Below are positions 1-11,184 of a DNA stretch of 64,000 nt, piece after piece. This DNA is from Erythroxylum novogranatense. Its lineage: Eukaryota > Streptophyta > Magnoliopsida > Malpighiales > Erythroxylaceae. Both the position numbers and the translations under genes were made by a program. Location: contig CM057228.1 of the NCBI GenBank assembly GCA_029891385.1, positions 60,085,783 to 60,149,782 on the forward strand, given 5' to 3'. How positions within the stretch are numbered: the first letter of the stretch is position 1; the number at the start of each line of letters is the position of its first letter. The notes under the pieces are model-generated. The model was not told the DNA's origin. It did no database searches and worked only from the letters and a program-made list of their open reading frames with translations.

Positions 1-96
1 GAAATGACAGAGTGATGCTTTCATGCTTTTCTCTAGAAAGAAATGACAGAATAATGCTTTCATGCTTTTCTCTAGAAAGAAATGACAGAGTGATGA
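1..96. repeat. 39-bp minisatellite, about 2.5 copies
   Basis: The motif beginning gaaatgacag recurs at positions 1, 40 and 79, a 39-bp period with one or two substitutions. It lies in the unique left flank and is absent from the other array units. It may extend left of the window. Confidence 0.85.
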
Positions 97-704
97 ACTT
101 GTGCACGTGTGTGAAGAAATTTGGCATTTATCCATCATGCTGTGTATTGGTTGTAATTGTGTACAGATTGGTTTTCAAATCAACTAATTAAATTATGCCA
201 AATACCCTTCTTAAGTCTTGTGTCCCCTTGAACTTGACATCCATGTATTAACAGATTTTGGAATCTTATTTGTTGTTGAAATAAAAATGCCTCAAGGTTG
301 TCAAATGCCATTGTGGCAATTAGGGAGATTAGTCAATAGGTAATATCTATATTTTCTTGATTAACTATTTGGGTGCATAATTTATATTACTTCCTCTTTA
401 TTCCAACTTCATCAAATGAAACTTTACAAGTTTGTGGCAGGTTCACATGCATTAAGTAATTGTATCCTGTCTGTTAAATGTTTTCTTCAACAAAACAATC
501 ATGTTCTGTGTGTTGGATAACTACTAACCACGTGTTATTGAGTGCCTAGTATGGTCTTCCCAGAATAGTTACTTTTTAGATGTTTGATTAGGAAAAATCT
601 TGGATCATTTCGTTTCTGAATTCTGCAATAGACTTCATGACTTTGGATTATCTCTGTTTCTCTGTTTTCTATGTACTGAAAGCCCTATGTTTTATTTTCT
701 TTAG
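97..704. other. Unique left flank U and RABF2 intron start of block S0
   Basis: I see no exon here. Positions 97-352 occur only once in the window. From about 353 (ttcttgattaac) the sequence matches all later S blocks. The region probably belongs to a RABF2 intron, because a coding exon with a proper acceptor begins at 705 and earlier exons are not present. The array's left breakpoint therefore lies inside this intron. Confidence 0.6.
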
Positions 705-2104
705 GCCTCATTTGAGCGAGCAAAAAAGTGGGTTCAAGAACTTCAGGCACAAGGTACTTTAATTGTTGATTATAACTAAGTCTAGGTTTCAAGGGCTTAT
801 TAGGTGAGAGATGCAAAAATGCCACAACATGACCATTGCAACAGCCAATAATTGAAATAGAACCAAGTCTAGGTCTCCAGAGACCTAGACTTGGTTCTAT
901 TTCAATTATTGGCTGTTGCAATGGTCATGTTGTGGCATTTTTGCATCTCTCACCAAATAAGCGCTTGTTTGGAGTCTGGAATTGGCACCTCCTTGCTTGA
1001 CAATTCTTTTAGTTATTCACATCCATTTTTCTGACTTCTGTGTATCATAATACTACCAATTCTCGCTAACATTTTCTGTGTCATTCAACAAGGAAATCCA
1101 AATATGGTTATGGCACTCGCTGGGAACAAAGCTGACTTGGTAGATGCAAGAAAAGTAACTGCTGAGGCAAGTATCTTTTGTTTTTCCACCATGCTACTTG
1201 TTAGCTGAATAAAATCTTTGAGCTAAGACAGATGTAGCAAAATATCAAAGATGTTATCTTTTGTGTAGTCAGTTCTCTGTGATGTAAGAGGGCTAGACTC
1301 CTGTTAAAGTTGCCATATGGTTATTAGATACGACATTTTCCATTGTCTTCCTGCCAAAAGCTTTGATATGTTTATAATGAGTAAAGTTGCACTTGTGAAA
1401 TGGGTGACTAAATGAAAACATACAAGATGAAGCAATTTGTATCTACAATCCTAATGATGTTTAAAAACATGGATTGACCTACAGTGCTTATAGGAGAATC
1501 AATACAGTTAAGAAATGAACTTAAAAGATGGAAATCAGGGAAGGTTCACAATAATACTAGATGGCGGAGTAAGCAAGAACGGAGGAGTTGATTTGTGCTT
1601 ATGATATGGCATTTACTAATATGGCTGCATTCTATTCATTCCTTCGTAGTCAATGCTGTATGTCTGAAACCCACAGAGTTGCCAGGATGAGGAACCACAA
1701 CCCCCAATAAGCAATAGGTGAGCGCCAGAAAAATTGTATTGATCATGTTTGCTAATTCTTACAGGAAGCTCAAGTATATGCTCAGGAGAATGGCCTTTTC
1801 TTTATGGAAACGTCAGCGAAAACTGCAGCCAATGTGAATGACATTTTCTTTGAAATAGGTTTGTAATTGTGTCAGATGAGAGTTCATTTACAAAGACTAT
1901 ATATACTGAAAGTTTAGTCTTTCAAGACGTTCATCCATTTGGTGAGATCTGTTCTACAGATATTTACACTCCCAATAATATCTTTCTTTTTATTTGGACA
2001 CAGCAAAACGACTGCCTCGAGTGCAACCAGCACAGAATTCATCGGGCATGGTTCTTATGGATAGACCTGTAGAAAGGACAGCGGCTGCATCTTGTTGCTC
2101 CTAA
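705..2104 (+). CDS. RABF2: RABF2-type Rab5-class small GTPase, 3' four exons (5' exons not in window)
   Basis: Four exons at 705-753, 1093-1166, 1765-1858 and 2004-2104 splice into one frame ending TAA. The product is the C-terminal half of a plant canonical Rab5 (ARA7/RHA1 class), which directs vacuolar and endosomal membrane traffic. Visible landmarks are the G4 motif GNKADL, the G5 motif ETSAK and a C-terminal CC motif (SCCS) for geranylgeranylation. The P-loop and switch regions would be encoded by earlier exons, which are absent here. Introns 1 and 3 are GT-AG. Intron 2 is GC-AG (GAG|GCAAGT). This is the only RAB copy whose upstream sequence is not block m, so it may be the 3' end of the real gene with earlier exons beyond the left edge. 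Family assignment is secure; function as an intact gene is inferred. Confidence 0.85.
791..966. repeat. 176-bp near-perfect inverted repeat in RABF2 intron
   Basis: Arms of about 87 bp (791-877 and 880-966) are reverse complements with about two mismatches and a 2-base centre. The outer ends read aagggcttatt and aataagcgctt. It could be a MITE-like insertion or a fold-back. The other S copies keep only the outer 54 bp or so of each arm. Confidence 0.9.
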
Positions 2105-2232
2105 ATAGTCATTTTGTTGCCGCTTGGCTGTATCTTAAATAGTTCTTTGTGATGGGCACTAGAATTTTAAGTATTTGGTTTGCCCAAGTTTCTGTATAAA
2201 ACTCAAATCAAGATTTGTGCATGAAAGGCTCC

Positions 2233-2485
2233 TTTTTTTTTTCGAAAATTAAATAATTTCATTATATAAAAATATATATAATCTAGAATACAAAAAGTCG
2301 AGAGTAATCCAAAAGATCTGAATTACAGGTAATTTTGATTCCTAGTAACCATCTACAATGCTCTAAGTAGTCTGTAAAAGTATTTTGTAGGCTTTTATAC
2401 TGAACTTTCTTGATTTGTCTACTAGTCACTGAATTTCATCTTGCTCGTCTTCCTGATCTCTAGGCAACTCTTTCATTATGAAATT
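2233..2485 (-). mobile_element. LINE 3' end, cut by gypsy insertion
   Basis: A T-tract from 2233 is the poly(A) tail of a minus-strand LINE placed just after the RABF2 3' untranslated region. The following bases match the LINE 3' end in every other S block. The gypsy LTR begins at 2486 inside this LINE. Confidence 0.7.
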
Positions 2486-5400
2486 TGTAGCACTCCCTTA
2501 CCATAGGATATGTATCGGGACGTCCGTAGGTTATTCCGACACACACCCTACGATAAGGGTGCGCTACGATCAATCACTAACACTCCACATGGCATCAAAA
2601 TCATAAAGCATTAATATGAAATCCACTAATTTTTGAAACCATAAATTCTCATTTCATAACCTCAAAGCAGTAAATTTACACAACTGTTATTTTCTGTACA
2701 TGTCTCCAAAAGAAAAACAAACAAAAAGCTAGCTAGGTCATCCCTCCAAAAAATATCAGCTGACCAACCTGTTTGCCATGACTTCTCTTGCCAACTCAAT
2801 CTACTGCGGCAGAAAAGTCCTCCTGAGCTATAAGTCTACTCTCTCGGTCCCGAAAAATAATTTGCAATTTTGGGTGAGTTTGCGAACTCAGTGAGGAACC
2901 ATCATCGATGGTTCACCCAATTCATGCATATACACAGATACACCCAATTATTTCACTAAATCACATTCAGGAATACCATAGGATTTCCATATCAATTCAA
3001 AGAACCAAATTTATATACACATGAAATGTGTATGAGACGCTTTTCCAATTTATTCGTTGTTGTGACTGAGCGCCTGAAACTGTCCCTAAAAGGGCGCATT
3101 AATTGATGAGTCATAGGCTCTAAATCACTGTGGACTCAAGGCCCAATCACGTTGAGCTTAAAGCTCTCGTTGGCTGCTCTGGTCACAACTGCCAATTACT
3201 GATCATGCAATTATGTATGAATGCAAATGTCCAAATAGCCAAATCTACACCATAACCGATTCCCATTTAACATATTTACATATGTCAACCCCAAGTAATC
3301 ACAAGAAAATCAATTATAGCACTTCGATATCTCATTCCAAATATTTCAGACACCCATGGTCCGAAATCAATCAAAATCAAACACACATATTCCCATCCAT
3401 TATCTCCACAGTTGTATAAGTGCGAAATATAACCAAATAGTAATTGAGGAACCATCTAGGTTACTCACCTAATAACTTCCGAGTTAATGCCGGGAAGTCT
3501 CTGCCACGTTCGTGGATCTACGGTCCAACTGAGCCTCTATAGCAATTAAAATAGGTAAACATTACTAACTGTATAGTTAGAATGACCAACAATGCACATG
3601 AAATAATTAAAACGTGTATAATGCATATTCATGGCATTCCCGGCCCTAATCTCATTTTTTTCTCTCAGAAAAATCCGTCTAAAAATTAGAAAACCATTGG
3701 CACTGACGGTGCTCAATTCAGACCTCTATAGGTCCCCAATTAAACAAAACAGTGATTAAAGACTCCGTTACCCGGGGCCACGTCAATTTCTCATCCGAAA
3801 ATTCCCAATTTCTCATAAAATGAAATTCAATATTATACGAATCCGATGCCTCAAGAATCAGGTCAATCGGACGTCGGACGGAAAAAAAATTGACAAAAGA
3901 AGAAAGAAATACCAATTAACAAATTAACAAAACATAAAATAAAATAATAATACAAAAAAATAAGGATCAGCCTCACTAGGGCGAGACGTCGCCCTAGCGG
4001 GACTGACTCATCCAGCCTCGTCACTAGGGCGACGCGTCGCCCTAGTGACGCCGCTCCCAATTCATCCTCGTCGCTAGGTCAACTCGTCGCCCTGGTGACG
4101 CCGCTCGCATAAGCCTCGTCGCTAGGGCGAGCCGTCGCCCTAGCGACCGAGCGTAATTCCCATTCCCATTCTCCTTTTTCCTGATTTTTAATCCAACTTC
4201 CAATACCCATAATTCTTAGCACACAATCCAGAAAAATACAAATTATACCTTGTTGGAAAGATCATAACAACCTCTACAATTCTCAAGAAGACCATAAAAA
4301 TTAAATTCACCTCTAAGGGTGTCAAAAATCCTATCAAAGTTACTGCCTACTCAAAACCTATCAACACTGTACAGTACCTTGCAAATTCAAGAACTCACTG
4401 ATTATTCAACCAAAAATTACCATATAAATATGCTCAATAAATTCACAATGTCATCTACAACTTTCATGAACAACTCAAAATCAAATTCCATTGCTAAACA
4501 AGTCAATTAATTCACTCAATGTTACTGTACCTGAAATCATTCTATTTGAGCAGTAAACTTATAACAAGCATAACTCCCTGTGCACAAGTCAGAAAAATCA
4601 GAACTTTATATCCCTGAAAAGATAAATCCTCAAAATTCAATTTTCATGAAGAACTCAACATCCAATTCGATTTCTAACAATTTCAAAATTGTTATGCAAG
4701 TGTCTGCCATAATCAGAAATAAACATCCTAATGTAGGTTCAGACTTTGAAATTCCATATCTCCCACATCTGATTTCCAAAAATTACATTCCATACACCAA
4801 TTTCAAGATCAATGTGTCATCTAAAACTCTTCAGTAGATCCCTAAAACCAGTTCAGTTCACAAAAATTACTAAAATTACTCCAAAACAGAATGTACACCA
4901 AATCTGCTAATCCAGCTAGATTTCACTACAAAGCACAAAACCCGTCAATAGTAATCAGGTCATATATCCTAATATACAACTCGAAAAATAGCAAGATCAG
5001 TGACAATGGAAAGCTAACTCAATATGCTACAAATTTCATGAAGACCATTCTCCCTAATTCCATATCAATTAATTTAGAAAAATCACCAAACTAATCAGGT
5101 CATAAATGCGGTTACTGTTCACAGGCAATAAAACAGTAACTTCCCATGCAAAATTTCACCCTTCTAACATTACAATTTAGCAACACCTATTTCACACTAA
5201 ATTGAAGCCAACATCCCAAAGTTTAAGTGGTCACAAACCTTACCTCATTTTCACACCTATACCATTAGTTATGATCAAAACATGACAGTAGGTTCAAAAC
5301 TCAATTTCTAGCTTTCATCAACAATCAAACTTCTATCACCTCTAACATCAATTACACATCACTAAGTATCCGTTTGAACACAAATTCAGCCCCTATATCA

Positions 5401-6505
5401 TTAATACATTTACTAGGAAATACCATCTCAAGTTGGCAGCCCTCATCTCTCCATTTCCATGCAAAATTAGTCAATCAAAATCAAGCTAAAAACACTTCTA
5501 AACCACATCATTTAGGTTCACTTTATCAAACCATACTTAACCTAGCCTTATACCCACCATTTCCATCTACAATTTTCATTCAAATCATGGATCAATAAAC
5601 ATAATAAGTGCATCATAGTTCTCATTAAAAGCCTCTAACAATCATGGTTCAATAAATACATAATCAAAGCATCATTGAAAACACCATTCAAAGCTTAATT
5701 CCTTTACTTACCTATTAGCTTCCAATCCTTCTTCTTCTCTTCAATTCTTTCATATGCTTTCTAACTAATTCTACCAAGACCAAGCATGCATCTTCTCATC
5801 ATCTAACTTTGATGGAATAAGAGAGAAAAGATATCTTGAATTTGTGGAGAAAGATGACAAAAAAAGAAGTAAAAATCGTTGATGATGGAGAACCTTGAAG
5901 AGAGGATTCGGTTATGAGTTTTTTTACAACAAGAAAACTCCCTCTTTTCTTATACTTCATTAGGCAAACCGATAGGATCAAATGGGAGTATCAAATGAAG
6001 CTTTTTGGTGGCAAATTTTGATTGGTTTATGATTTTTTAAGAAAAGTCAAAATAATACTTCTTTAATCCAGATCAAAAACTAACTCAATCAACTCAAATG
6101 ACCCCAATTTCAATTTCATAATAATATACCCAATATTACAGTGCCATTGGGTAGAAATATTCGCTACCAAAAATCGACCGGTTCGCCAATTGACGATTTT
6201 TCCGGTCCGGAAATTTTCTCCGAAAAAATCCAGAAAAATTCCTAAAAATCCGTTAAAATAGAAAACAATTTATGGCGCACTCAAAATAATTTTTCAAACA
6301 CAATTACCCCCTTAAATTTCACAAAAGATCACAATTTGAAACCTAAGCCGGAAAATGTCATGAATGCATGTATACTATATGCATGTGCAACCAATCGTTA
6401 ATCATGAAGGCTATATGTTGTATGTTCATACCGAGATTCAAGTCAATACGTCTAACCCATCCCAAATTACCAGAATACCCTTCCTATTGGAGATGGGATG
6501 TTACA
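2486..6505 (-). repeat. Gypsy 3' LTR, full length (about 4.0 kb)
   Basis: Read on the minus strand it begins tgtaacatccc directly after the polypurine tract and ends gtgctaca, giving TG...CA termini. Its outer 1.5 kb (2486 to about 4018) aligns with the right LTR at 11185-12708. It contains the GC-rich palindrome cluster at 3976-4146 and otherwise AT-rich non-coding sequence. I see no gene inside it. Confidence 0.88.
3976..4146. repeat. GC-rich hairpin cluster with a perfect 32-bp palindrome
   Basis: Four related units carry ctagggcga and tcgccctag as inverted pairs, separated by short spacers in an otherwise AT-rich LTR. The second unit, 4019-4050, is a perfect 32-bp palindrome with a gacgcgtc core. 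The third unit has a mismatch (ctaggtcaa). The truncated right LTR keeps only the first unit. Confidence 0.9.
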
Positions 6506-7047
6506 ATTCTCCCCTCCTTAAAAAAAAATTCGTCCTCGAAATTCTTACCTGGTTGATCGAAAAGATGAGGATACTGTCTCCTCATATGCTCTTCGGTCTT
6601 CCAAGTAGCTTCCTCAGTCGAGTGGTTCCTCCAGAGAACCTTCACTAAAGGAATACTCTTATTCCTCAACTGTTTCACCTGTGACCCGACAATCTGTATC
6701 GGCTCCTCCACATAACTCAGATTGCTAGAGACCTCAATCTCCTGAGCCGGAATCACATGAGTCGGATCTGACCGATATCTGCGGAGCATACTCACGTGGA
6801 ACACATCGTGCAACTGAGACATCTCACTCGGTAAAGCTAGCCTGTAGGCCAAGGGTCCTATCCTCTCAGTGATCTCATATGGACCAATGTACCTAGGGCT
6901 TAACTTACCCTTTTTCCCAAATCTCAGTACACCAAGCCACGGTGACACCTGTAGGAATACTCTGTCGCTCACATTATACTCCATCTCCCTCCTATGCCGA
7001 TCCACATAGCTCTTTTGTCTATCCTGAGTCGCCTTGATGCGACTCAA
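6484..7047 (-). pseudogene. Gypsy integrase C-terminus with chromodomain-like tail
   Basis: This 187-residue open stretch continues the polyprotein 3' of the integrase core. It holds an SH3-like integrase tail with a GPYEI (GPF/Y-type) motif around residues 55-60. A chromodomain-like segment follows around residues 135-165 (VLWRNHSTEEATWK and then YPHLF). In chromoviruses this module is thought to guide integration to chromatin. The frame is offset from the upstream integrase frame. Its stop falls about 20 bases inside the LTR, probably because of a shift in the T-run near 6525. Confidence 0.85.
6506..6519 (-). other. Gypsy polypurine tract
   Basis: Read on the minus strand, aaggaggggagaat lies immediately before the LTR start tgtaacatccc, the expected site of plus-strand priming. 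Confidence 0.85.
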
Positions 7048-7090
7048 TCGTTCACCTTATCCACGGTGTCTGAATCATTTCAGACCTCAA

Positions 7091-8296
7091 TCATCCGACA
7101 CCCTCTTCATCCCAATACAAAGGCGATCTACACGGTCGCCCATACAGTGCCTCATAAGGTGCCATCCCGATGCTACTGTGATAGTGATTATTATATGCAA
7201 ACTCTATCAAGGCCAAATCATCGATCCCATGCTCCTCTCGAACTCCAACACATGCCAAGCATATCCTCAGCAGTCTTAATAGTCCTCTCACTCGCCCATC
7301 TGTTCGAGGATGAAGCGCTGAGCGAAGTTCACTAGTACCCATAGTGCATCGCAAACTCGCCAAAACCTCAAGTAAATCTGGGATCCTCGCTGACACTATC
7401 GACTTTGGGACCCCATACAGTCTCACTATCTCCGTCACATACTTCTGGGCGAACTGATCCATGGTATTGTTCTCCCTCACTGGCAAGAAATGGGTCGATT
7501 TAGTCAACCGGTCCACTATGACCCAGATAGCATCATGCTGCCTTAGCGTCCTAGGCAAACCCATAATGAAATCCATGGTAATTCGTTCCCATTTCCACTC
7601 CGGAATGGGCAACGAATGAAGCTTCCCTACTGGAGCCTGGTGCTCAGCCTTAACCTGTTGGCACGTCAAACATCTAGATACAAACTCCGCTACCTGCTTC
7701 TTTATGCCAGGCCACCAGAAATGTTGCTTAAGAGTGTTATACATCTTGGTAGTACCAGGATGCATAGCATATGTGGCCATATGAGCCTCCTCCAATATCT
7801 CTCGTCTCAAGTCATCTATATCAGGTACACAGAGTCTCTGTCCCAACCATAAGGTCTCATCTCTCAACTCAAATTCAGAACTCGAATCAGCTTTTACCTT
7901 CTCAATCAGTCTCACCATAACAGGATCCTTGTCCTGAACTCTCCTGATCCTGTCCAGTAGCATCGGTCTCAGTTTCAAAGTAGCCAACAACACACCATCC
8001 TGCTCCAAATCCAACTGCACATTCAAGGCTCTCAACTGAACCAAATTAGGCAACCTCATTGCCTGCATCTGGGCTGTACTGGTATGTGACTTCCTACTCA
8101 GAGCATCAGCCACTACATTGGCTTTCCCTGGGTGATACTCGATAGTACAGTCATAGTCCTTCAACAACTCAATCCATCTCCTCTGTCTCAAATTCAACTC
8201 TCTCTGGCTCAGTAAATATCTTAAACTCTTATGGTCAGTGAAGATCTGGAAAGTCTCACCATCTGTGTCTCGCCTCCAAATCTTGAGCAAACACAA
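7091..8296 (-). pseudogene. Gypsy RNase H and integrase, damaged
   Basis: The N-terminal part is RNase H ([13 protein letters not shown], then [15 protein letters not shown]). An integrase H-H-C-C zinc region follows, with [11 protein letters not shown] and CLTCQQ. The first catalytic aspartate is present (MDFIMGLP). The second catalytic site, normally SDRD-like, reads SARIP. The region that should hold the glutamate is frameshifted ([14 protein letters not shown]). The frame recovers downstream at [24 protein letters not shown]. The integrase is therefore inactive as written. Several breaks fall near CHG or homopolymer sites, so consensus error is possible for some of them. Confidence 0.88.
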
Positions 8297-9570
8297 CTGC
8301 AGCTAACTCCAAATCATGAACAGGATAGTTTACCTCGTGAGACCTCAACTGTCTCGAGGCATAGGCAATGACTCTTCCGTGCTGCATCAGAACACATCCC
8401 AAACCCTGATGTGATGCATCACTGTATACCAAAAATCCTCCAGTCCCAGATGGAATAGCCAGCACCGGTGCAGTAGTCAACCGATGGTTGAGCTCCTCAA
8501 AGCTCTCCTGATACTCCTCAGTCCATCTGAATGGTACATTCTTCCTCAGAAGCTTTGTCAGAGGGGCTGAGATCAACGAAAACCCCTCGACAAACCTCCG
8601 GTAATAACCCGCTAATCCGAGGAAACTCGAATCTCGACACATTCTAGAGCCTCCCACTTCAAAGATCGCCTCTACCTTACTCGGATCCACCTGAATACCC
8701 TTTCCAGTCACTATATGCCCCAAAAATATCACCTGCTCCAACCAAAATTCACATTTACTGAATTTGGCATATAACTGTCTCTCCCTCATGGTCTGCAAAA
8801 CAATCCTCAAGTGCTCACTATGCTCCTGTCTGTTCCTCGAATACACTATAATGTCATCAATGAAAACAATAACGAACCGATCCAGGTAGGGCTGAAATAC
8901 CTTATTCATCAGGGCCATAAAAGCTGTCGGGGCATTAGTCAACCCAAACGACATCACCAGAAACTCAAAATACCCATACCTGCTCCTGAAGGCACTCTTA
9001 GGCACATCGGCCTCTGCAATCTTCAACTGATAGTAACCAGATCGCAGATCTAACTTGGTGAATACCTGAGCCCCCTGCAACTGATCAAATAAGTCATCGA
9101 TCCTAGGCAGTGGATACTTATTCTTCACTGTCACCCGATTCAACTGCTTGTAATCGATGCACAGCCTCAAAGTCCCATCCTTTTTCTTCACAAACAAAAC
9201 TGGAGCTCCCCATGGTGAAACACTAGGTCTGATAAAGCCTTTCTCCAATAACTCCTGCAACTGAGCCTTCAGCTCCCTCAGTTCCCCTCAGTTCCACAGG
9301 TGCCATCCTATATGGAGGTATAGATATAGGAGCAATACCTGGAACGAGGTCAATAGTAAATTTTGTCTCCCGATCCGGCGGTAAACCCGGTAGCTCATCA
9401 GGAAACACATCTGGAAATTCCCTAACCACGGGAATATCCTGAAGCCTCTGCTCAACTCTGGTGTCAACCACATGAGCCAGATAGGCCTCACAACCTCCCT
9501 GCATCAGTCTCAGGGCACTAAGGAAAGAGATCATCCGGGCTGGTACTGCCTGACTAACTCCTCTAAACAC
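8256..9570 (-). pseudogene. Gypsy reverse transcriptase, largely intact domain
   Basis: The RT domain shows [27 protein letters not shown] and FIDDIIVYS, which carries the paired catalytic aspartates. RNase H start motifs follow ([16 protein letters not shown]). It copies element RNA into DNA in cytoplasmic particles. The upstream linker (9223-9570) and the RNase H/integrase stretch (7091-8296) lie in other frames, so at least two frameshifts interrupt the polyprotein. No catalytic residue loss is visible in the RT core. Confidence 0.9.
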
Positions 9571-10003
9571 CGCTTCTGGTCGACCAGAGACTCAAAATAA
9601 CCTCCTTGGTATAGCAGTCCATAATAGCCCTATGGGCCGTCAGCCAGTCTATCCCCAGAATGACATCGATCTCTCTCAGAGGTAATACTATAAGGTCTGC
9701 TCTCAGCACTGCTTGATCAATCTGGATCGAGCATCCCCTGCAAACCCCTCCCAATGCAGTAGTCATACCTAGAGGTGTACTCACCTCTAACCCATACCGT
9801 AACATCTCCCTATCCCCATGCAATCTACATGCCATATGAGGTGCAATAAAAGAATGCGTGGATCCAGGATCCAGCAATGCAAACGCCTCAATATCAGAGA
9901 TAAGAAGCATACCAGCTACAACATCAGGGGAATCCTGGGCCTCCTGCCTCGTCATGGCATGTACTCGGCTGGGGCGTGGTTGTTGCCCAGACCCTGACCT
10001 CAC
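9563..10003 (-). pseudogene. Gypsy aspartic protease region
   Basis: This 146-residue stretch has a retropepsin-like active-site motif, LLDPGSTHSFI, near residue 46, followed by DVILGIDWLTAHRAIMDC. Plant gypsy elements commonly carry D-S/P-G at this site. It sits between the gag zinc-knuckle region and RT, as expected for protease, and it would mature the Gag-Pol polyprotein. Confidence 0.85.
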
Positions 10004-11090
10004 CGCCTAAAGGATCCCTCAACTCGACCTCTGCCTCTACCTCGGCCCCTCTGTACTGATCCACGCCCGGATCCACCCACTCTACTACTCAGACAACAGT
10101 CGTTACTCCTCACCTTTCCACTACTTACCCAGATCGAGCTCCCAAAGTACTGGGCAATCCAGAATCGATGATCCATGGAGCCGCATTTAAGGCAAGCTCC
10201 AGTCAATCGCCAACATTCTCCAAAGTGCCTCTTCTCACAATGCTCACAGAATGGGGAATCGCCAAAATCTCGCCACTCTTCTGCTTGCCCGTCTGCACAA
10301 ATCTCCTCTCTCGTCCAAAACCCGACCGTCTGGATCCTCCTGAAGATCTGAAGGCCCTGCTCTGGCGCCTGCTAAAACTCCTACCAGAGCCGCCCTGACT
10401 GTCACTAACTCTCTTCCCTCTGGACCCCTGTCCCATCTCTGCCTGTCTCTGTCTCACCAACTGCTCCACTCTCACAGCAGCAGCTCTCAACTCTATAAAG
10501 GAGCCCATATCAGAACGGGCCAGTCTGGCACGGATCTCCAAATTCAGCCCATCTAAAACCTCCGGCACCTATCATCTCAAGAGAAACCACGAGGCCGATA
10601 CCCCATCAACTCATTAAACCTCACCTCGTACTCCATCTCATCATCTTAACTGTCTCACTCAAGAATTCCTGCATCTTCATTTCCAGATACACCTTGGGCA
10701 TATAGTTATCTCTGAAAGCCCTCAGAAAATCTGCCCATGTCAGTAAGCAAGGCCTGGTGGTACTGCCCGGAACAGTCTTCCACCATGTATAAGCGGGGCC
10801 TTGCAGAAGAGATACTGCATAATCGAACCTCTCATCAGGTTCGCAATCCATCTGATCAAGGACTCTCTCGTCCTCTCCAACCATCCCTCACCTCGGTGAG
10901 TCAGATTGCCATAAAGTCTCATGACCCCTACTTACGCAAAGACATCATATCTCCTCTCCCGTCTCACGGGAACTCTAGGAGGTAACTCCTCAGATCGAGG
11001 CACCGATGACTCTCTACTAGCTCCAACAGATCCCTGGTCAGCTGGTTGATCTATCTGATCACCAAAAACAGATGACCTATAACAAAACGA
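10000..11090 (-). pseudogene. Gypsy gag with broken zinc knuckle
   Basis: The gag is split over several frames. At 10621-10884 is a capsid-type segment (YAVSLLQGPAYTWWK, LTWADFLRAFRDNY). At 10203-10568 is a basic Arg/Ser/Gly-rich nucleocapsid linker. At 10000-10206 is a zinc-knuckle start, CLKCGSMDH. The last cysteine of the CCHC knuckle is readable only in a shifted frame, so the knuckle is disrupted. The N-terminal part continues upstream to about 11090 in another frame. Confidence 0.8.
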
Positions 11091-11167
11091 GAACTTTGAT
11101 CAATTTTTGCATTGCTCACCATAATTCCAGCCTAATTATATCCTAGTCCCAACAGATGCCAAACCAT

Positions 11168-11179
11168 GCTCTGATACCA
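11168..11179 (-). other. Gypsy primer-binding site (initiator tRNA-Met type)
   Basis: Read on the minus strand, tggtatcagagc matches the plant initiator methionyl-tRNA 3' end. It lies five bases from the LTR edge at 11185. Confidence 0.88.
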
Positions 11180-11184
11180 CCTAA

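Noticed and set aside
1869..2072. Open frame conserved in five units overlapping the third RAB intron and last exon
   Set aside because: It runs through an intron in the wrong frame for RABF2; repeat copying explains its conservation.
4319..5598. Several plus-strand open frames inside the long gypsy LTR
   Set aside because: They are low-complexity, AT-driven frames with no recognisable domain, and LTRs of this size are normally non-coding.
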